Notes under the pieces: generated by a model
Told to the model about the DNA's origin: nothing
Seen by the model: only the letters and a program-made list of their open reading frames with translations
Database searches by the model: none
Position numbers and translations under genes: made by a program
Shown here: positions 56,201-64,000 of the stretch, piece after piece
How positions within the stretch are numbered: position 1 is the stretch's first letter
How the letters are laid out: each line of letters begins with the position of its first letter
Source: Anisus vortex
Taxonomy: Eukaryota; Mollusca; Gastropoda; Planorbidae
Assembly (NCBI GenBank): GCA_949126835.1
Contig: OX421497.1
Coordinates: 48,115,818-48,179,817 of the forward strand
Direction of reading: 5' to 3'
Length of the DNA stretch: 64,000 bases

Positions 56201-59200
56201 ACAAGAAAACGTACTGATTATTATAAAGTACTGTAACTTTTTATTGATCAAAGTCCGATCCAATGTGGTGTATATAATCATTGATATTATGGAAAAAAGA
56301 AATAGCTTCTTGATTGACTTTTCAAGTCCTAAAAGAAAACATTTAAATGTACTGCTCTTGGTGGCCGCGGCGCCAGACGAAACCCGGCAGTGTGCAATAT
56401 TATTACCGTATTTTTTTTTTTTTTAATCTCGCTAAATATTTCACAAATTCAAATTCTGCTCGGATCTCCCCTTGATTTTTAGTCGCTGAATTCAAAAATG
56501 AAATCAGATATTGTCTGCGATGCTTTCTCGATGAGAAAATTGAAAGTGAAAATGTCCCCAGTCCAGCCATATGACGTCACACATTCAAGGTCGACGCGAC
56601 TACTAGCAACCGTGAAAAAAACGAAGGCATGAGATGTAGCAAGCCAGTTGAGCACTCTCGTCAAAAAAGTTGGTGCGAAGGCGTGTTGTTGAAGTCCGAA
56701 GTCGTGTTGAACTCACTGCGTGCGGTTACTAGGTTTAAATAGTGTCACCAACACCGACTCACAACGAAAGCCGTATTCACTGAGAAGACGTGTTGGTGTT
56801 TGTGCCCACTGCGTTTGTAGCTTAAGTCTGGCGTGTTTAAGTGTCGCGTGTTTAAGTGTCACCTGTTTATCTGTCGCAGTTTAAATGTCGGCAAACCGGT
56901 ATGTACTAGTAAAAAGAAATGATTATACTGCAAAACAAGGGACTCAAAAACCTTTTGAAGTAGTTTGTAATTATTATTAGCTTCTTTTTTCTTTAAAAAC
57001 TCTTTACAATTGGCACTTTTATGGGATGAAATTCTAGGATGAAATGTAAATCACCTAGATCTTTAGCATAAAATCTAATCTAAAACCTGACCCTAGCGTT
57101 TAGGTCTACTGCCCCCGCCCTCTATCTTCCACCACACATAAATAACTGAAAGTAAAGTATCCCGTCGAGACAAATTGATTCATAAAGCCGGTGATGATTT
57201 TGTGGCCACGGCATACTAGGTGATTGTCTGGCCAACACAATGCACCGCCGCCTTTACTTTACCCCAACTAAGGTCAGGTACCCATCAGAGCTGGGTAGAC
57301 CCAGGGACACCCTCCATACCCGGGAAAAAAGTCCTCCCTAGCCATCATCAGGATTCGAACCCAAAACCTTCGGGCCCCATAAACAACTGGACACAGCTGT
57401 AGAAATGTTATTGGTGAAAGGTGGAAAGGATAAAGCCTAGCCAGATATCAAGCACCTGTCTGTAATGTGTAGCATATAACAAGCAATAAGATATAAAAAA
57501 GTATGTATTGTATAACTTAGCAAGCAAGAAGATAACAACCTGCATGTGATGGGTAACATATATCAAGCAATAAGATAACAACATGTATGTAATGTGTAAT
57601 ATATATCAAGCAATAAGATAACAACATGTATTTAATGTGTAATATATAGCAAGCAATGAGATAACAACATGTATGTAATGTGTAACATATAGCAAGCAAT
57701 GAGATAACAACATGTATGTAATGTGTAATATATATCAAGCAATAAGATAACAACATGTATGTAATGTGTAATATATATCAAGCAATGAGATAACAACATG
57801 TATGTAATGTGTAATATATATCAAGCAATGAGATAACAACATGTATGTAATGTGTAATATATATCAAGCAATGAGATAACAACATGTATGTAATGTGTAA
57901 TATATATCAAGCAATGAGATAACAACATGTATGTAATGTGTAATATATATCAAGCAATGAGATAACAACATGTATGTAATGTGTAATATATATCAAGCAA
58001 TGAGATAACAACATGTATGTAATGTGTAATATATCAAGCAATGAGATAACAACATGTATGTAATGTGTAATATATATCAAGCAATAAGATAACAACATGT
58101 ATGTAATGTGTAATATATATCAAGCAATGAGATAACAACATGTATGTAATGTGTAATATATATCAAGCAATGAGATAACAACATGTATGTAATGTGTAAT
58201 ATATATCAAGCAATGAGATAACAACATGTATTTAATGTGTAACATATAGCAAGCAATGATATAACAACATGTATTATGTAAGATAACAACATGTATTATG
58301 TAAGATAACAACATGTATTATGTAAGATAACAACATGTATTATGTAAGATAACAACATGTATTATGTAAGATAACAACATGTATTATGTAAGATAACAAC
58401 ATGTATTATGTAAGATAACAACATGTATTATGTAAGATAACAACATGTATTATGTAAGATAACAACATGTATTATGTAAGATAACAACATGTATTATGTA
58501 AGATAACAACCGTACCGTCTTGAATACCAATAAAGAAAGGAGGCGGTGTGTCGTCTACTTGAGAAGTCTGAAATATATTTTTAAAAAAACACAAACGAAT
58601 CAACAAGGAATGAGTACAAACGCGAAAAAAAAGTTTCGGATAATAATTCATCAAAGATTGAGTAAATACATGGGAAAAGTTTATGAAAAAAAGCATCAAA
58701 GATTGAGTGACAACATGTAAAATGTTTATGAAAAATAATCCAAGATTGGGTGAATAGGGCCTACATGAGCAAAGTTTTTTTTTAAAGAAAAATTATATAT
58801 TATATATTATATTATAAAAATTATATATATTATATTATATTATATTATATTATATTATATTATATTATATTATATTATATTATATTATATTATATTATAT
58901 TATATTATATTATATTATATTATATTATATTATATTATATTTTATTATATTATATTATATTATATTATATTATATTATATTATATTATATTATATTATAT
59001 TTTATTATATTATATTATATTATATTATATTATATTTTATTATATTATTATATATCTTCGGGGGCACGGTGGCCGGACGGCAGAAGATTCGACTAGCATA
59101 CCGAATGTCTCGAGTTCGAATCCTGGTGAAGGCTATGATTTGTTCCTGGGCCGGGGGTTAGTTTACCCGGCTAGTTGGGGGTAAAGTAAAGCGGCTGAGC

Positions 59201-62200
59201 GAGATCAGGCCACACAATCACCTAGTATGCCTTGGCCACAGAAACTGGTGGACGCTGCTTCACCGACCCTATGGATCCATTCGGTTCGACGGGATACTTT
59301 ATTTTTGCTTTTCTAGTTTGACAGTAACAACGCGAACATCATAACAACACAGCAATCAAACATCTTATATATTACAGACGCTCCTTCTAGGAAGAAGATT
59401 ATCGCGTCCTACGCACATCCGTGGTTTTAGTCTAGAGTCTAGTCCTGCATTTATCTAATAGCATTCGGGCATGGAATGGGTTACCTGAACAAACCAGGAA
59501 AACCAGTAACTTAACATCATTTAAAACATTCATTAAAAAAATGCAAGACTAGACTCGGACCACGCATTAGAGTAGGACGCAATAATCTTCTTTATAGTAG
59601 AAGCGTCTGTAATGTATAAGATAAGATTTCTATTAGTGTTTTAAATGTTAACCCTTACAGTCCCGGGCGCGTATATAGCGCAACTGAAGGTCGGTACGGG
59701 AAGGGTTAAGTTACTGGTTTTCCTGGTTTGTTCAGGCAACCTATTCCATGCCCGAAAGCCACTCGGGAAGAAATAGTACTGTTATGAATTCGTTCTGGCA
59801 TAGGTGATAAGAAAAATATTTTTTTTCCTTATGTTTATCTGAGCTTTGTAATAGATTGTTTTTGTGTTGTATTTCTAAATTTGAGTTTAATGCCTTGTGT
59901 ATTATTACTACTTTACTCTTTGCCCTTCTGTCCTCTGGTGTTTCTAGGTTTAGTGATTTGACTAGTGGTGTTACTCTTGACAGTTGTGAATATTCGTCAG
60001 TAATGAACCTTGCAGCTCTTTTTTGAATTTGTTCTAATTTTTAAATGTTTTCTTTAGTTGATGGGTCCCATACAGGTGCTGCTTATTCTAGTATAGGCCT
60101 AACTAATGTGCGATAGCATTTTAGTTTTATATTCTTATTAGTCTACATTTGTAGAAGCTTCTCTTTACGACGCTTAATGTTCTTTTATATTTTTTAATTA
60201 CTTCATTAATATGTGGATTCCATTACAATGTATCGTTTATTATCTTTATGTAATCGATTACCTTGTAACTGCACTTCAAATATGTAACGATATGTCCATC
60301 AGTAAACTCTGCCCACTGATGAAAAAACATACTTCCGGCTAAAAGAAATAAAAAAAACACATTTAAACAGTATTATTGTATTCATATTGAAAAAAACAAC
60401 AGCACACTTAGCTGAAACTTTAAAGTGTATTGTTTCGTGTTTTCATTTACGTCTAATGTTCCAAAATTTTGTGTTTGCAAAGCTCTTCGCTTCAGGTATC
60501 AAGCCAATTAACAAAAATCCAAAATGCACGGAAAATATTAATAAAACAATACCAACCCATAAAACACAGTTTGTTTCTACAAAAACTAGATAGATAATCA
60601 GATGTAGGCCTACTGCTTGCCTTAATATTTCTGCGATTTGATGATTCGAAAACTCCTGTTTCGGAATTTCCAATCACAAACAGAATTACAGAAGAAACCG
60701 GGAAAACTTAACCCTTACAGTCCCGGGCGCGTATATAGCGGAACTGAAGGCAGCATAGATAGAAGTAGGTCAGTACGAGAAAGGTTAACATCATTTAAAA
60801 ATATAAGCTTAGTAGAAATGCAGTTATTAGGGGACGTCCATTAATTACGTCAACAAAATAGGGGGGAGGGGGGGTCTGAAAAAGTTTGACAATTGTTGAC
60901 ATGGGGGAGGGAGGGAGGTCAAGAAAAGTTGACGTCAACAATGTTACTTTTTCTGAAGTAAATAATGATACAAATTTAGTACTAAATTCTACATTTGTCC
61001 TGTTAAACTTACATAAATAACATTAACAACATAGTTTTACATTTTACGTTAATACAAATATATCAATTATGGAAACTACATTTGATATGTCCTTTTTGTG
61101 TCCATCTTGCTAGTTTGTAGATCCATGAATGGGTGGAAACTAATGCAATTGTTAACAAGGCAAAGTGACCGACCGATTGTAGAAAACCTCACCTTCGCTG
61201 TCTAGCGTAGTGTTGCCAGACACATGGGTGTCTAAAGGAGGACACCGAGAGACAAAAAAGAGGATATTGTGTTTCAATTGCATTGTTTCGCATTTAGCCC
61301 GCAATCAGTATAATGTTATTACAAGAGCTGCCACTAAGTTTAAATGTCTATTGGTAAACTGAGTAAGAAACAGTTTTGTTAAAAATAACATATAAATTCA
61401 ATGTAGGCTGATGGGCAGCTTGCATTTGGTTGGGCAACTTTAAAGCTCATGCACGAGTCTTCTAAAAAACGGGATAATTCTTTTCTTGTACAATTGATCA
61501 CCTGTTTATTAATTATATTCTTAACATGTTAATACTAATTTTAAAATGTATTTGTCCTAATGCCTACAAAACATAAAATATTACAAAAGCTGGACATTTT
61601 ATAGGTAATGTGCTTTGCCTGCCGGACGGAGGACAAGAGTCTAAATAGGAGGACATGTCCTCCTTTTGCCGGACGTCTGGCAACCCTAGACTAGCAAAAC
61701 ATGGTGGCTGGAATAACAAAGGAACACAAACACACCAACAAACTGTCTGCAGAGAACGTTCAGAAACCCAGTTTTTTTGCCGCTCAGTACATCTTAATTA
61801 GGCTATGCGCCAAAGTAAGGCGTTCGTTATATAAGCCATGTAAGCGATAGCTGGGATTGACAATAGAACTAAAAACAATAATAGGCTTTCGCCGAGACTA
61901 TAATTAATGTTTGCAAAGCATTGGATGAAGTGAATTTTGTGAATCCAACATGGTTATTTAAAAAATATTTCCTTCAGAAAAATAATTCTTGGCCCACCCC
62001 ATAAAGTACGAAATAATTGGCCTACCTTATTTCCTTTTAACATCCCTAATTCTGATATATAAACTAATATATTTTTGCTCACTACGTTATAATAGGTGAA
62101 ATATTAAAATTAGGTCGATTAAGCTACATATTTAGTAATTTTTACGTTTTCATTTCTAATTTTCTGGAAAAATTTAATGAGCTAAAAATGTATTAGTATC

Positions 62201-63782
62201 AGTGGCGTCGCCAGTATTGCAAGGAGTGGGTTGCAAATAGTGCAAGGTTGGGGGACAGGGAAGACAACTACCGTGAGTATATAAAGTGTGTGTGCACAAT
62301 AATGTAAGAAGGAATAATGAACATATGGTTAAAACTAGGTATGCTAAAACCGGTTTTTCTTCAAAACCGGTTTTTAATTCTGTAAAACCGGTTTAAAACC
62401 GGTTTAAAACCGGTTCAAACCGGATTTCGGTTTCTTTCCCCCCTCCCCCCCCCCCCATTTCCGCACAATGTCACAAGTTACAGGCCGGAAAAGCCAAATG
62501 TGCGTAGTTTTGTAGGTATATTTTAAAAATAATTCAAATTTAATTAGTGTTTGCAGGGCATTCAAGAGGTTGATTTCTTTGAATACAATATGATTTTGTA
62601 CGCTTTAACATAGCATTCTTTAGAACAAAAAAAAATGTAGGGGTAATCTATTAAAACCGATAATAGCTTTCAATTGTGATAATCAAATTTGCGATTATCG
62701 TTGACCATGATATTAAAAAGCATATGAAGAGGATGACGATGTTAATCAAGGATGCTTAGTCCTGCTTATCTGTTGGGAACATAGTTTACAACGAGCCATC
62801 GTTATAGACGTTTTTTTTTAAATTTTCTGACACAAAGGATTGTAACTGTAACTTAACATTTGGTTTGATGTTGTTTTTATCGCAAGCCATAGTTGGTATT
62901 TGGAAGAAAAGAAACACAATATCTAAGTATAAATAGTGTTAGCAAGACATTTTAAGAATTGTTTTGTGTGAATCCAACATTATTTATTAAAATTATATGA
63001 AAAGAACAATAGTAAACATATGAGAATTATAGTCAATTAGAAATATTTTTAACAAGTTTTAAAATGTATTACAATTATAGTATAGACCTTTCCGTTTAAA
63101 ATCTATTTTAAACATAAAAGTAAGCGTCTAAAATTGTGTTACTTGTTTTGAGGGGGGGGGGGGTAACCAATTGTTGACGTAATTATATAGGGGGGGTCTC
63201 TGAAAGTTTGACAGTTGTTGACAAGGGGGAGAAGGGGAGGTAAAAATCGCCTAAAAATTGTTGACGTAATTAATGGACGTCCCCTTAGACGCAAAAATCT
63301 GCTTTATAGAAGGAGCGTCTGTAATGTATAAGATAAAATAATCTACTGTTTATAGATGAAAATGTTTTTCCTAACTTTTATAATTACAAATAGGCCTAGG
63401 CCTACTTTGATATAATTTGTATTTACATTTTAATGTAAGACTCTTTTATCTGTAATGCTTTTATATGATTCACTGACCATGGTAAACACGAGCTAAGGAA
63501 AATTTACGTGAATTCTCTCCCCTTCCATTTATGCTATAATCACTTCCTTATTTTGCTAAATGGTTAATCCACCCATCGTTCTACCTATTAGGCCTAGTAG
63601 AATTAATAAACCTACATTAAAAAAAACTAAATACGATAAGCTTGTAGCAGCAAAGAAAATCCAATTAATTTGTCAAGTGTAACTGCAGGCTATGACGACA
63701 TTTAAATAGCAAGACAAGTAAGATTACCTTGTCCCATGTTGCAGGCAAAGCCAAGAGCCCAAACAATAACTAGCCACTTCAT
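49960..63782 (-). CDS. Secreted single Ig V-like domain protein, four exons
   Basis: CDS = complement join 63782-63728, 60338-60262, 58567-58516, 50276-49960; 501 nt, 166 residues plus stop, all GT-AG and in phase. Signal peptide MKWLVIVWALGFACNMG; Ig strands with LKCSYK (C41) and the hallmark DGGKYYC (D113 to C119), 78 residues apart; no clear core Trp after C41. One N-glycosylation site, N135-L-T. The tail from about 139 is acidic (EVEETG, YDEEHE, YDDEE) and has no membrane segment, so the protein is probably secreted. It may be an immune or recognition protein, but that is inference; I do not recognise the family. Introns are 3.4, 1.7 and 8.2 kb and full of transposons and arrays. Confidence 0.78.
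50307..50446. repeat. 20-bp minisatellite, seven units
   Basis: AAATATATCTAGATCAAACC repeats, ending where the 60-bp array starts and about 30 bp from the Ig exon 4 acceptor. Confidence 0.95.
50450..51492. repeat. 60-bp minisatellite made of MITE ends, about 17 units
   Basis: The unit contains GACTATAATAAGATGAACCG, CTTGATTTGATATTTCTG and CTATTTGATAACTTGAAAC. Some units carry a GACTAGTCTATAATAAG insertion. It matches the terminal 60 bp of the MITE at 41501-41779. Confidence 0.95.
51701..51773. mobile_element. Tiny TTAA-flanked MITE, 73 bp
   Basis: Begins CCCTTACAGTCCCGGGCGCG and ends GGCACGGGAAGGG, with TTAA on both sides. The same family is at 59652 and 60712. TTAA duplication and CCC/GGG ends fit piggyBac-type elements. 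Confidence 0.78.
51905..52110. repeat. Degenerate repeats of GTGTCGCGTGTTTAA type
   Basis: Imperfect copies in both orientations (AACACGCGACACTTAAACAC; GTGTCCGCGTGTTTAAGT). Related copies continue at 56825-56890 on the other side of the Harbinger cluster. Confidence 0.6.
52116..53178. mobile_element. PIF/Harbinger-like element, copy 1
   Basis: Starts GCTACAAACGCAGTGGGCAC and ends with the inverted GTGTTGGTGTTTGTGCCCAC. Contains, on the minus strand, a relic of the transposase N-terminal domain. It is a direct repeat of the left arm that starts at 53184. Confidence 0.75.
52975..53150 (-). pseudogene. PIF/Harbinger transposase N-terminal relic
   Basis: Minus translation: EYHHLLYEVLNDEEK, YIRMRPSTVRTLLELV and TERTTNFRKPLSPRERLL. 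This pattern (FRMS..F..LL..V.P.I....TNFR.PI...ERL..TLR) marks HARBI1/ALP1-like transposases. The catalytic DDE part is absent. Confidence 0.8.
53742..54945. mobile_element. GGCCGGCC-rich element inside the left arm
   Basis: Both borders carry GATCTGGCCGGCCAGAT-type palindromes and the inverted blocks GGCCAAAGCCCGA and CGGGCTTTGGCC. It replaces sequence present in copies 1 and 3. Superfamily unknown. Confidence 0.6.
54190..54504 (-). CDS. Unassigned open frame inside the GGCCGGCC element
   Basis: 104 codons with protein-like composition (FEGPSMGWGWEGVFAVVDVG, LYSIDTPSLSIIKKLNKLF, RPCGQWLDKN). A second minus frame at 53855-54178 (YDANGVFIQVDSLLNR, FSEKQKMNRKL) follows and may be the same relic after a shift. 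I recognise no family. It may be a captured host fragment or a transposon protein; no start context or splice signal is convincing. Confidence 0.3.
   Translation of the reverse strand: MGGLSLKSHVCLRSLCPNIPVACGFEGPSMGWGWEGVFAVVDVGNEINGGPVLYSIDTPSLSIIKKLNKLFVIATGGPTHVYTTHETILRPCGQWLDKNTVAPA
54950..55205 (-). pseudogene. PIF/Harbinger transposase relic, left arm
   Basis: Same relic as copy 1, extended at its N-terminus to RYWVHHIF followed by an in-frame stop and then KRERFGEYHHLL. Confidence 0.75.
55789..55876. mobile_element. 88-bp hAT-type MITE with AAAACCGGTTTT palindromes
   Basis: Ends TAGGGATGTTAAA and TTTTAACATCCCTA. Flanks TTTTAGAG (55781-55788) and TTTTATAG (55877-55884) form an 8-bp duplication with one mismatch. 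The empty site is visible in the left arm. Confidence 0.85.
57160..57400 (-). mobile_element. tRNA-derived SINE copy
   Basis: Reverse orientation; box B as GGATTCGAACCC on the plus strand, body TTTACTTTACCCCAACTAAG and GTGGCCACGGCATACTAGGT. Confidence 0.8.
57476..58260. repeat. 43-bp minisatellite, about 18 units
   Basis: The unit contains AGATAACAACATGTATGTAA and TGTGTAATATATATCAAGCA. It lies in Ig intron 3. Confidence 0.96.
58261..58510. repeat. 22-bp minisatellite, about 11 units
   Basis: AGATAACAACATGTATTATG repeats; the unit is a shortened form of the neighbouring 43-bp unit. It ends within six bases of the Ig exon 3 donor. Confidence 0.96.
58516..58567 (-). CDS. Ig gene exon 3, 52-nt linker exon
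   Basis: Acceptor ATATATTTCAG, donor GTACGG. Encodes TSQVDDTPPPFFIGIQD and one base, restoring phase 1 for exon 4. The donor side runs straight into a 22-bp array within six bases. Confidence 0.68.
58790..59053. repeat. TATAT pentanucleotide array
   Basis: About 50 copies of TATAT with a few TTTAT variants, ending at the head of the SINE at 59.05 kb. Confidence 0.97.
59053..59310 (+). mobile_element. tRNA-derived SINE, best copy
   Basis: GGTGGCCGGACGGCAGAAG serves as box A and GAGTTCGAATCCTGG as box B of the RNA polymerase III promoter. The body has GGTAAAGTAAAGCGGCTGAG and GCCACAGAAACTGGTGGAC. It is a SINE head, not a functional tRNA gene. Confidence 0.85.
59368..60235. mobile_element. LINE family A fragments in both orientations
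   Basis: Minus tail at 59368-59460, plus 3' end at about 59462-59640, minus fragment at 59710-60235. The last is split from its 3' part by the 54-bp TTAA-flanked insert. Located in Ig intron 2. Confidence 0.7.
59652..59705. mobile_element. Tiny TTAA-flanked MITE, 54 bp
   Basis: CCCTTACAGTCCCGGGCGCG to GGTACGGGAAGGG, between TTAA 59648-59651 and 59706-59709. It breaks the LINE block TTTTAAATGATGTTAAGTTA. Confidence 0.8.
60262..60338 (-). CDS. Ig gene exon 2, first Ig cysteine
   Basis: Acceptor TTTCTTTTAG at 60339-60348. Encodes GSMFFHQWAEFTDG and IVTYLKCSYK, donor GTAATC. A second AG 23 bases downstream (CATCAG) breaks the frame from exon 1, so the first is chosen. Confidence 0.75.
60597..60707. 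mobile_element. MITE fragment (ACTATAATAAGAT family)
   Basis: Shares TTAATATTTCTGCGATTTGATG and a TTTCGGAATTTC block with the 51.5-kb copy. Confidence 0.55.
60712..60785. mobile_element. Tiny TTAA-flanked MITE, 74 bp
   Basis: CCCTTACAGTCCCGGGCGCG start, GTACGAGAAAGG end, TTAA on both sides (60708-60711, 60786-60789). Confidence 0.75.
61211..61686. mobile_element. Nested MITE, about 476 bp
   Basis: Ends TGTTGCCAGACACATGGGTG and CCGGACGTCTGGCAACCC are inverted. It is absent from the sister element at 33-35 kb. Confidence 0.7.
62337..62430. repeat. Cluster of AAAACCGGTTT palindromes
   Basis: At least five AACCGGTT cores in under 100 bp, resembling the inside of the 88-bp element at 55789. Confidence 0.8.
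63288..63345 (+). mobile_element. LINE family A terminal tail
   Basis: TTTATAGAAGGAGCGTCTGT then AATGTATAAGATAAAATAA. Confidence 0.6.
63728..63782 (-). CDS. Ig gene exon 1, signal peptide
   Basis: Encodes residues 1-18 plus one base. Hydrophobic core WLVIVWALGFAC. Donor GTAATC. The ATG follows ATCATC and is the only one giving a signal peptide in phase with exon 2. Confidence 0.82.
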
Positions 63783-63900
63783 GATGATCCGACTCAAAAC
63801 TGTTTATGCGGTCTACTGAGCTCAGAAACAAATGTCGTGCTTCGAAATAAAGGCTCGATGAGCAGACGCGAAGAAGAAGTGTTGACACGTCACAAAGTTC
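63783..63900 (-). promoter_or_regulatory. Probable 5' UTR/promoter of the Ig gene
   Basis: Above the start codon the minus strand has CCTTTATTTCG (63855-63845), a weak TATA-like site, and TGACGTGT (63893-63886), a CRE-like half-site. Position fits a promoter, but neither element is proven. Confidence 0.3.
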
Positions 63901-64000
63901 AATGTATTATCAAACTAATCAGTTGTTTTGGCGGGTTGGTGAGATTTATGGGGAGGTGATTTCGTCCAAAGCAGAGTTCGACAAACATTTCTGTTGTGAG

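Larger units (their letters stand above)
53184..56818. mobile_element. Inverted pair of PIF/Harbinger-like elements
   Basis: Left arm 53184-55420 and right arm 55437-56818 are inverted copies meeting at a 16-bp spacer (55421-55436). The left arm has a GGCCGGCC-rich element in place of about 285 bp. The right arm has an 88-bp hAT-type insert and lacks a short piece of the transposase relic. Confidence 0.85.
60831..63284. mobile_element. TTA-flanked TIR DNA element, 2.45 kb (inverse of 33-kb copy)
   Basis: Starts GGGGACGTCCATTAATTACG, ends CGTAATTAATGGACGTCCCC, TTA at 60828-60830 and 63285-63287. G runs on this strand inside both ends. It lies in Ig intron 1 and carries a nested MITE at 61211-61686. 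Confidence 0.82.

Noticed and set aside
52273..56664. Repeated 61-codon frames starting MTRVLNWLATSH
   Set aside because: Present in all three Harbinger-like copies but with no family match and no link to the transposase relic strand; treated as repeat sequence.
59060..59130. Functional tRNA gene
   Set aside because: Box A and B are present but the tRNA fold is lost and the sequence continues as a repeated SINE body.

Overview
The window is animal nuclear DNA, AT-rich and crowded with repeats. Spliced genes have GT-AG introns of hundreds of bases to more than 10 kb. tRNA-derived SINEs, non-LTR retrotransposon ends, DNA-transposon derivatives and very long minisatellites fill most of the rest. 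The repeat style and an INT-before-RT Ty3/gypsy element fit a marine invertebrate, most likely a mollusc, but the species cannot be fixed from the sequence. No bacterial operon, CRISPR array, rRNA gene or stand-alone tRNA gene was seen.

Three host genes were rebuilt by joining exons by eye; none has a useful single open reading frame. (1) Positions 27326 down to 1344, minus strand: a nine-exon orthologue of the clathrin adaptor LDLRAP1 (ARH). All splice phases agree and the product is 306 residues (human ARH has 308). (2) About 37059 to 39704, plus strand: the last two coding exons of a small ubiquitin-like protein. Its start codon may be split across an intron whose donor is at 35610. (3) Positions 63782 down to 49960, minus strand: a four-exon gene for a 166-residue secreted protein with a signal peptide, one Ig V-like domain and an acidic tail; family not recognised.

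Layout. 1-1.34 kb: downstream flank with a LINE end. 1.34-27.3 kb: the LDLRAP1 gene. Its introns hold an intact 8353-bp LTR retrotransposon (1908-10260, identical LTRs, 5-bp target duplication), a 65-bp array (10.3-11.5 kb), an 8.3-kb array of 79/74-bp units (12.9-21.2 kb), a 27-bp array, a 33-bp array, SINEs, a hAT-type MITE and LINE remains. 27.3-37 kb: intergenic DNA with a 47-bp array ending in an inverted repeat, two G/C-run TIR elements flanked by TTA, a LINE RT relic carrying its own 29-bp array, and several MITEs. 37-39.7 kb: the ubiquitin-like gene with a 36-bp array in its last intron. 41.8-49.5 kb: a 7.7-kb array of 32-bp units between the two convergent genes. 49.9-63.8 kb: the Ig gene. 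Its introns hold a 60-bp array grown from a MITE end, a large inverted cluster of PIF/Harbinger-like elements (52.1-56.8 kb) with two telomere-like hexamers at its centre, 43-bp, 22-bp and TATAT arrays, SINE and LINE copies, and a third TTA-flanked TIR element.

The three host genes show no sign of acting in one pathway. LDLRAP1 is an endocytic adaptor, the Ig protein is probably extracellular and the ubiquitin-like protein is unassigned. The striking points are the Gmr1-type retrotransposon, the undescribed Ig gene, the possible split start codon, and several tandem arrays that grew inside or at the edge of mobile elements or directly next to splice sites.
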